Positions 56,386 to 64,000 of a DNA stretch of 64,000 nt are shown piece after piece. Position 1 is the first letter of the stretch, and every line of letters begins with the position of its first letter. The notes under the pieces were generated by a model that was not told where the DNA came from, searched no databases, and worked only from the letters and a program-made list of their open reading frames with translations. The DNA comes from Calonectria ilicicola (taxonomy: Eukaryota > Ascomycota > Sordariomycetes > Hypocreales > Nectriaceae), in assembly GCA_020809705.1 (NCBI GenBank), contig CP085834.1, forward strand, positions 2,666,001-2,730,000. The letters run 5' to 3'. The translations under genes were made by a program, and so were the position numbers.

Positions 56386-58848
56386 CTAAATGTAGCCTTT
56401 TCCCAATAAAGGAAGCTTCATCTCAGCATGTGATAGCGTTGCAAAGGCACATTTCCCAGTCCCGTTAGTGCTACTCACAACTCCCCATTGAACTGGCATT
56501 AAATATCCCTCACTTTTATCTTCATCCAATACATGACATGCTGCACTAATCGCCATGCTGTTCGTTCCAACCATCCTCATTGTACTGTCATACTTTAAAA
56601 AGCTTATTCCAATGATAGCCAAAAGTAAAATAAGGGATGCTACCATTGCTGGACATGCATTTAGTAACTGAGAAAAAATAGCCTAAAGGACAACATACTC
56701 ATAATAATAGCCGCAGGGCTATAGGCGCATGTGGAAAAAGAACCTTTTTTATCTCACTTCCGTCGGGGAAGTAGGCAATAATTCTCCCTAGGAAAATGCT
56801 CTGACTTAAGAGAAAATGCATGACACCAGATGCGGCGTAAAGGGGCACGCCAAATCTCAGAGGCATTGAAATAAAGTAGCTTGATCTCTGTATTCCGACA
56901 GGCTCTGATACTCGAAGCGGTTTGCGTTTTGTCGTCAGGTACATTTGACTAAATTCGTACTGCACAAGGAATGTGCTCAGCATAGCGTTGTATATTACAT
57001 ACACCATGGAAAATACCAATTGCGGAAGATTAGCAATTAGAACGTTGGAGATTAAACCAGAAAGCCCCAAAAGGGGAAGGTTCGTCACCAAATAAGTGTA
57101 AGGAGTTATTTGGCCAAATCCCAATTTCCAAAGACCGCTGATATTTGTTTCCATGTTGCGGCGCTTTAGACTGGTTATAGACGCCACTAGTAGTGAAAAG
57201 CATACCACAAATGCTAAGAAGAAACTATATCTCACGGTTAGTTTCAGAAAACCTGCAAAAATAAAGACAGTGATCTTACACAACTATGAGTATGATCCAC
57301 CTTTCTATACTTGCGGCATTATACCATCTCCTGGTTTTCTTCTCGAATACACGAGACTTGTCTGAAATCACCGGAGGTTCGGATTTAACAGAATACCAAT
57401 GCTTTCTACGACCCAGAAAGTCATACTTTTCTGCAAGCCCCATGTTTACCGTGTTATTATCCGGCTTCCTCATAAACGAAGCAATTGCATCCCCTAAAGT
57501 GTATATCGTTTGCGATTTGATTTGCGATTCGGCCGGGCCCACCGTATTCCTAGCTTTTAAACTTGATACCAAAGTCCAGAGCATGATGAATAATTTTATG
57601 GCATTCATTAAACAAACTGTGATCATTATGGGAGGGGAGTACTCGAAACGACATTTCGATGTGATAGTATCGGGATCCTGGACGAGGCAGCTGCTAACCT
57701 GATAACGTGGTGGGCCAAGATACCACTCAGTGACTAAATTGGGCGGAGACTGTGCAGCCCATTGTCCAGTTCCATTACTCAAAGCCCACATATTTTTTGC
57801 CCAGTCGTCCCAACGAGGGATGATGTATGTATATATTAGCAGGCTATCGTTTGCCGGAGTTTGTACGGTCGAATTCTTGACTAGAACCATGACGTTCCCC
57901 TGTGGGTTCCAGTAATTATTGTAAAGTTCAAAACACGAAGATATGTTTCTTTCTTCGTATTTTCTCGAGTTCTGCTGCATATCAGAGAATACGCTGGTGT
58001 AATTGATGTAGCTAGGATTGACTCGAAACTCATCCCACCCCGGATCCCCTTTCTGTCGGCCCACGGCTGAGGATAAATTGAAGGGGGAACCACGGAGAAA
58101 AGAATCTTTGACGACAGCTACTGCATAATTATTGGACGCGAGAGACTCAAAAACTGCGGAATTGTATCTCACGTAATTGTTAGCATTAAGCTCGCTACAG
58201 CCGCATCCGGAGTTGTGTTTTGACTCACATCAGATGAATTGGAATAGAACTGAGAGCCAGTATTATCCATATAGCAACTCTTTTACACCCTAGATACCTC
58301 AAGTTTCTCAAACTCGGTATCCCAATATCCAGCCACTTACCCTTATCGTGTGCATTGTCGATATCTTCCCTGGTTGGCGCCGCTTGTAGTTGCATACAGT
58401 AATTACTGGCACTAAGCATACCGGTGCCAAGAAGGTTGATTAGAAGATGAGCATATCGATTTATGGACTTGACTGTGTCGCAATTGCCCTCATATATCAG
58501 ACCGACACCATCCTCGTGGCCATAACGATACAAGGTGAAGATGGTGAGCGTCATGTTCGTCACCAAAATCAGGATAACAATCCATATTTGCAGCATGAGC
58601 GCACGACGACGCCGAGAGAACCAGATTCTCCATGACTTGGACTCGTCATCGTTGATTTGTGGGAACCATTGGGATAGGATGTCTCGCTTAGCAAAGACTC
58701 TGCCACGAAAGCTGGTCGAACTGGTTCTGTTAGATGCTTGAGCGATGAGTTGTTGTTCCGATTGTTTGGTGATTACGTCTCCGTCTTCGTTGGGGTTGAA
58801 GCTATGCATTTCATCCAGGTCCGACGAATTTCTAGGGTGATAAGTCAT
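56386..58848 (-). CDS. DUF6536-like multi-pass membrane protein (one apparent frameshift)
   Basis: Exons 58848-58229, 58167-57280, 57224-56699 and 56648-56386 give about 765 residues. After a hydrophilic 85-residue N terminus the segment WRIWFSRRRRALMLQIWIV ... YEGNCDTV ... IPIHLIYNSAVF is the conserved core of the fungal DUF6536 family. A large extracellular loop with several N-glycosylation sites follows, then six or so helices. Near the end of exon 3 the frame must change once inside the six-T run at 56745-56750 (poly-A on the coding strand). One more A gives SEIKKGSFSTCAYSPAAI and joins exon 4 properly. As it stands the protein stops early, at a TGA overlapping the exon border. Function of the family is unknown; plasma or vacuolar membrane is assumed. 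Confidence 0.75.
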
Positions 58849-59857
58849 TTGAAAGAAGAGATTTTGTTGAGAGTAAAATAATAAGTAATACTATATCTGT
58901 GTTAGATCAGTGGCTGAGAGATTCGGGTTGGTGCTAGATAGGCGAGAGAATCATTCCCGACTTGTGGGATTATGAGCGCGGGGATAGTAGGAATGCTCGA
59001 TGTTGGACCAAACTTCCACATGGTAGAACTTAAGGCATGTTAACCAGCCTTGAGAGACAACCAAATAATAATGGACTTTCACGGATTACGCGTAATATGT
59101 ATGTTAATACATGCCGATATACATGTAAACAAGGCTGGCGGCTAAATTTTGCCGTAATCTCCGGAAAGTGGGCATGAATTCCTACCAGCACTGGTTCTGT
59201 GGCGAGGGGCTTGCTTCCCGTGAGCGCTTAGGAAATCTTACCGTCCAGTGAAGCTACAAGACTAGCCGAATGCGGCTTTCTTTGCAGGAGTTAGTCGCCG
59301 TGGCTGAATTTTACAATTCTGTCTCCATTTAACCCACCCTCGGTTAGAAGTGCAGCGAGTGAGGGCTTAATGTCGCAGAACGCCATCAAATGCTCATGCA
59401 GTCTTTCAGGGACGTGTTTGCTCGCGATTCGTCGCGCTTGCAGGAAGGACATTGCATGTCGGCATTGATAAGCATCGCGTATGCATTGTGATTTACAAGC
59501 GCTCGGAATCCGGCATTGATAAGTCTCAGCCCGGTTTTCATCTGTGGTTCGCATTACGTCTTGGTTGCCTTGCGCTAGAACTAGCCAGTCAGATCTGAAA
59601 GCCGGTCATTTCAAACGTATTATGATGGAAGTGAAGAGACGGCGCCTTTGCAAACCACACACACACACGCACACAACCCGTACAATATTCCTTGGGGCTT
59701 GGGCTACGTCTAGCAAGATGGAAATGCCTTCATAGTAACTAAAGTTAATGAGTAAAATGACCTCTATTAGTCCAAATCAGGAGGCACTCATAAAATACAT
59801 CAATAAGAACGGCCAATCTAGGCCAAATTTGCAGCGCGCATTACCCAAGGGTTCACT
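58849..59857. other. Intergenic with a short CA-repeat
   Basis: No supported gene. A short CA microsatellite lies near 59658-59677. Confidence 0.4.
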
Positions 59858-60097
59858 TTACTTTTGCTGTAGCTGACAACCTGATATTATAAATAATATT
59901 ATTAACTCTATTAATGTCTCCCTATACTCTATAAGCCCATTACTCGCAAGGGTAGATGCTATCGATTCCGTATACTCTTTAGAGCCCTTTACATAAAAAG
60001 AAAAGAATATTCCCTTTTGCAACAAGTTATTTAACTTGTCCCTTATAATTATTAAGTGCTGCAACCTGAACGCCGAGAAAATCATATTATACTCAAG
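59858..60097 (-). other. AT-rich segment with a short open frame, possible repeat relic
   Basis: About 240 bases very rich in TA and ATT, sharply different from the GC-richer gene just upstream. A 75-codon minus-strand frame ends ISGCQLQQK. It could be a fragment of a transposable element changed by RIP-like mutation, but no element can be named. Confidence 0.25.
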
Positions 60098-63000
60098 TTA
60101 TAGTGCGACGCCGAAATGCAATTCTTCATCCCGTTCGCGATTGTTCCTTTCAAAGAGACTTTCAAACGTCTCGGTCGAGGAGCGCGTATGTCTGCTGCTC
60201 ATTGTCGACCTTGATAGCTTGCCTCTCGAGTGCCCCGAACTTGTTTCAGAATTGGATCTAAGATCAGTGCTTGACGATTTAAGAGACAATGAGGTCTGTG
60301 ATCTATTCATCACAGTCTGGAGAAGTCCACTGAATCCCCACGGTCTAGTGGATGCTGGGCTTGAGGCCAGCGGTTCGGATACGGATTGTGCTGGCAGCTC
60401 CAGGACGGCTCCTTCACCCGTTTCCTCACCATCGTTATTGGGCAGCGAAAAGCTTTCTTGTGTGTGTAGCTCCCTTGGAAACCCGCTGATAGGGAGCAAA
60501 TGCTCAACTGGATCGTGGTAGTAGCCACTATGGTAGCCGTGGCTGTAGTCTTCTGGTTGAAGACAAAGGCAGACGCGGGTCACACTAGACTCGTATGCTC
60601 CTTCAATTTCGAGGGGCGTCGGAAGTTTGAACTGACCATAAACGCGCATAAGTTCAATAGTTTCGTCAGTAATCGTCATTTCGTAGTTTCTCTGGTCCGA
60701 GGAACCATATTCCTCCTGCAAAAAAAAGTATGGAGTAAATTTAGTGCTTCGAATGCATCTTTGTAAAATCTGCCCAAGACCTTTCAGTTCTTGGGCCCCG
60801 TCGTCAAATCTGCACCGAATATTTCCTAAAGATGTTAGTACTTTACGTTGATAGTTTTGAATAATCATCTTACCAGTGCATTTATAACCACCAGCCCCTC
60901 TGTCATGAGTGAGGCTAGACTTTTCAAAATAGAAACAGCTTGCAACCAACTTGTGGGCCACTTCAAGTATGTCAGGGTCATCCCTCACCATGTGGGTTAC
61001 ATGTCGCTCAATATTCTCCAGATCCTTGACGCCATCAAGGTCGGGTCGCCGACCAGGAAACTTGACATTGATACGCTTGTTGCGATCTCTGTCTCCAATC
61101 CTAGTTGCCCTGCCTGGTGAGAGAGGCCTTGTGATATGCCTGTTCCAAATATCCTCAGAGTCCAATTGGTTGTCAATCATGTCATTTGCCGCACGCCACA
61201 TGTAGCTAAGACCACCGATGTTTCGCAAACGTCGTGCATGTTGTGGGTTTGAGGTATCTGACGGATTCATGAAGCCGGAAGGCGATTGGGTTGTAGGGGA
61301 CTGTTTGCTGCCAAGACCAGTACCAAGCGACAGGACAATGTCTGGAGGCCAGTCGCTGACTTCTTCCCAAAGCTGTCTTCTTTCGTAATCCGCTACCAAT
61401 ACTGGGTTGTTATGGTGGACCGCGCCGTCTATGTAACCCGCCATCGTTTGTTCTTGGATGAAAGGTTTGAAGTATGGCGGAGCAGCAGCAGTGGCTCGAG
61501 CGGCTTCCCAAACCTTGAGCTCTGCGGCTGTGTCCGACGGCCTTATAAACTTGTACGGCACTGTCCAAAGTTAGTCCTACCCAGCGCCAGATCTTAGCAA
61601 GAGGGTTACTTACATGAATCTCTTCTTCCTCCCGTGTTGTAATTTGAGATGACGACTGGTCGGTTCTCACTTGCAAGAGTTGATGTAACTGCAACCCTTA
61701 TGTCAGTTGAGTATGATGGCTTGGGTCCACCGAATAGATATGAGTGGTCGTTGAAAGCTGATTGCAGCGCGCTCTCTAGTGGCTTTGTCTTGTAGGCACT
61801 CTTATGGCTAACTATGGCGAATGCTTTGAGCGCTGGTGGCCCGCGCATAGTAAACGCTTGCTCGCAAAGGCTTTTGAAGTGCCTCGTGCACTCTGCCACA
61901 GACCATCTTTTTACTCCCAAACCTAAGGCGATAATACCACCAGTGCTATTTAAGTCAGTCATGAGGCCTCCCTATACGAAGAGTTACGAACCTTGTGCCG
62001 ACTATCAAGTCGAAGAAGTTTTGGATAGGGATGAAACCTCCGAGCTTCTCTTCAATTTCCCGAAGAATTACAAGCTCGACGATGCCTCTTACTCCACCAC
62101 TGCCAATCATTAGTTCATGGTCAAACCAAATGCGGGAGTCAAGGGCTAGCTACTCACCCGTCCAAGCACAATACTCTAACACCGGCTTCCTGTGGTTTAA
62201 ATCTGATCAGTGCAGGCGTTGGCCAAGATGTCTTCTCTGGATGAAGGGGACAATGCCTGAGCTCAAACAGACCCTGCCCCGCTGACTCTCCAGCAGACTG
62301 AATACAGGCCTTGCACAAAGTATGCCCACAAGGAAGGACATTCTCCGGAATCTTTTGGATACAGCCAAGACAAGTAACGTTACTCTGCAGCATCCCGATC
62401 GCATGATGATGAATTTGCCTATAGTAGGAAGACATGACTTCCCAATGCATTCTCGGGATGCACTTTCTTTCATCTCTATCGACTGCGTGTTGCAAGCGAT
62501 TGTTCAAATCCTGAATTTGCTTGTCAATTGCAGCGATCCAATCCGGAAAGAAGGACCGGACATCAAACGGCGGCAAGTACTGGCCTCGAGCCATGACCTT
62601 TCCATTCCACGCTTGGTGGCCCTTTTTGTGAGCATTTTCGGTTCCGCAACATCTTATACCATTTTTTGTGAAGCCGCAATGAAGCCACTTGGAGCTAAAC
62701 TCTTCACACGCTTTCCACAACAAATCAGAGTATGTGCTTCTGAGGAGGCTAGAGTATGATCCTAAAGACTGTCAACTTAAGAACCAACCAGTGTTGAGGA
62801 ATGGTCATCTACCTTGTCTGCTTTCTCTGGTCGCGGCAAGCATGATGCACGATGCAATTGGTCGGCTAAGTCTTGTAAAGAGCGCCCTCGCATCATAGTT
62901 GGACCACTCGGGGTACCTATATACGGACAAGATGAGGTTCAGAATATGCCCGCTGAAATCCTGTGGCAGAGGAGTATGCCGGCGGGCCTCTTCCATAAAA

Positions 63001-64000
63001 TCAAATGGCTCATCCAACTTGCGTGAAAAGTGATCATAAGCCGCATACACATACTGCGGGAGCTTTTCCGCGTTGAGTAGCATTCGTATATGCTGCTTGT
63101 ACGCATGCGAGTAGGCGGATTTAGCGGCGATGATATTGTATAATTTCCCGACTTGATTATCCATCTGCATGTAGCGACCCTTGGAGGGAATGCGGATGAC
63201 TGTAATGGACGAATAATAGTACTCAAGAAGATCTTGTGTCGTCCTAATATTCTTGCCTACTGACTTCAGTCTAACCAGCAGCTCCTGGAGAGCTGGCACT
63301 TGGTGTACCGAGTCGCGATACTCATCGAGCAGTCCACGGGTTGCCGTATCAACATCCCACTGTTTTTCATCAATGTTATTATCGGTGGCGTTAACAACTA
63401 TGACAATATGCGGAAGACTCGGCTGGTTAAGGGATTGGTCAAAGGATTTGGCTGCCCAATTGATTAACTGCTGTAAAACCTTGGTTTCAAAGGTTCTGAA
63501 GCTGGATTAGTCTACGGTTTATTATTTAAAAAGCTTTAGGCTTACCTGAGTTCTCGTAGCACAAAAACAACCACGTCTGAGAAAGTATAAAGTATTCTGG
63601 GGAATAGAGCGGTCACTGCGTATTCGCGTGACTGAAGCTTGGGATTTTCCGCAGCCCAAGTCAGCCGCTTGCGCAACTTGTTCTTGAATGATCGAGGGCC
63701 TTTGACGCTTTCCATCATTTCTCGGTGTTTTAACCCTCTCGGAGCATGCTCCCCCCCAGTTAGTCCCTCGCAGTCAGCGTATAAGATTGGCCTAGATTGA
63801 TAGTATGTCCCGGGATCTGCGTAGAGATGGACATCGCCTGTTGTCGGAATGTTGTCGCCCACGAGACCAGGCACTGGGCCTGGGAAGATGTGATCTTCGC
63901 TGGATTTTCGTAATGTCGCTTTCTCGCGGTCGATCAACATTTTGATGACCGTGCTCTTACCAGCCCCTTTGTCCACCGTTAGATGTTTGCAAGGACAGAG
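60098..64000 (-). CDS. GTPase-RING-patatin protein (5' end beyond the window)
   Basis: Exons 64000-63546 (open to the edge), 63501-62813, 62761-62158, 62099-61992, 61945-61614, 61560-60874 and 60825-60098. First comes a P-loop GTPase-like domain: VDKGAGKSTVIKM, then ILYADCEGL as G3 and VVNATD as G4. A Cys/His segment (LHCGFTKNGIRCCG ... HKKGHQ) and a RING-like finger (CLGCIQKIP ... LPCGHTLCKAC ... HCPLH) follow. The last half is a complete patatin phospholipase: DGGGVRG oxyanion loop, GTSTGG nucleophile Ser and DGAVHHNNP catalytic Asp. The tail is Ser-rich. Two motifs, DGGGVRG and GTSTG, are only seen after splicing. The sixth intron is 48 nt with an ACTAAC branch. Patatin-bearing STAND proteins are cell-death executors in fungi. 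A similar self/non-self role is inferred. Confidence 0.85.

Noticed and set aside
59291..59554. 87-codon minus-strand frame
   Set aside because: Composition not protein-like, no homology, no promoter or splice signals.
1..64000. Search for CRISPR arrays, rRNA, intact transposons with terminal repeats, or viral insertions
   Set aside because: None seen. No regular repeat-spacer pattern, no transposase or reverse transcriptase frame of useful length, and the genome is eukaryotic.

Overview
The window is nuclear DNA of a filamentous ascomycete (Pezizomycotina). Most genes are cut by short 45-115 nt introns with GT...AG borders and CTAAC/CTGAC-type branch points. There are no operons, genes lie on both strands, intergenic spaces are large, and the protein families are typical of this group (Zn2Cys6 regulator, TRI12-type and DHA1 MFS pumps, NACHT-WD40, ankyrin, CbxX/CfxQ-type AAA, DUF6536-like and patatin proteins). 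I cannot name genus or species. Exon borders below were read by eye from splice signals and frame continuity.

Layout: 0-5 kb holds the 3' end of an unknown gene and a TRI12-type MFS pump. 5.6-14 kb is a run of four predicted secreted or surface proteins (a kelch-repeat membrane protein, a CBM-like Ser/Thr-rich protein and two further Thr-rich proteins) with an intron-containing tRNA-Gly(GCC) between the first two. 14.3-21.7 kb has an AYR1-like SDR, a salicylate-hydroxylase-like FAD monooxygenase, a decayed WD40 relic and a second SDR. 22.6-26.5 kb has a divergent pair, a TauD/TfdA dioxygenase and a Dal5/Soa1-type transporter, which suggests sulfonate use. 27-35 kb has a three-module CbxX/CfxQ AAA protein and an intact NACHT-WD40 receptor-like protein, followed by a truncated relic. 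36 kb has a secreted quercetinase-like cupin. 38.5-48.6 kb has two ankyrin genes flanking a DHA1 MFS pump that is divergent from a Zn2Cys6 factor. 50-55 kb is gene-poor and holds a secreted hydrophobic protein and a 99-aa cysteine-rich secreted protein. 56-59 kb has a DUF6536-like membrane protein. 60-64 kb has a GTPase-RING-patatin protein that runs off the right edge.

Two themes stand out. First, between 19 and 64 kb there are several STAND- or NLR-like proteins of the kind tied to fungal non-self recognition: NACHT-WD40 plus a WD40 relic, two ankyrin proteins, an AAA array and a GTPase-RING-patatin. Second, small metabolic modules (sulfonate dioxygenase plus transporter; pump plus regulator) sit among secreted proteins. 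Three genes carry an apparent single frameshift, two clearly at a C or A run and a third near a T run. This points either to recent decay or to base-calling errors in the assembly. One ankyrin gene has two adjacent in-frame TAG codons.
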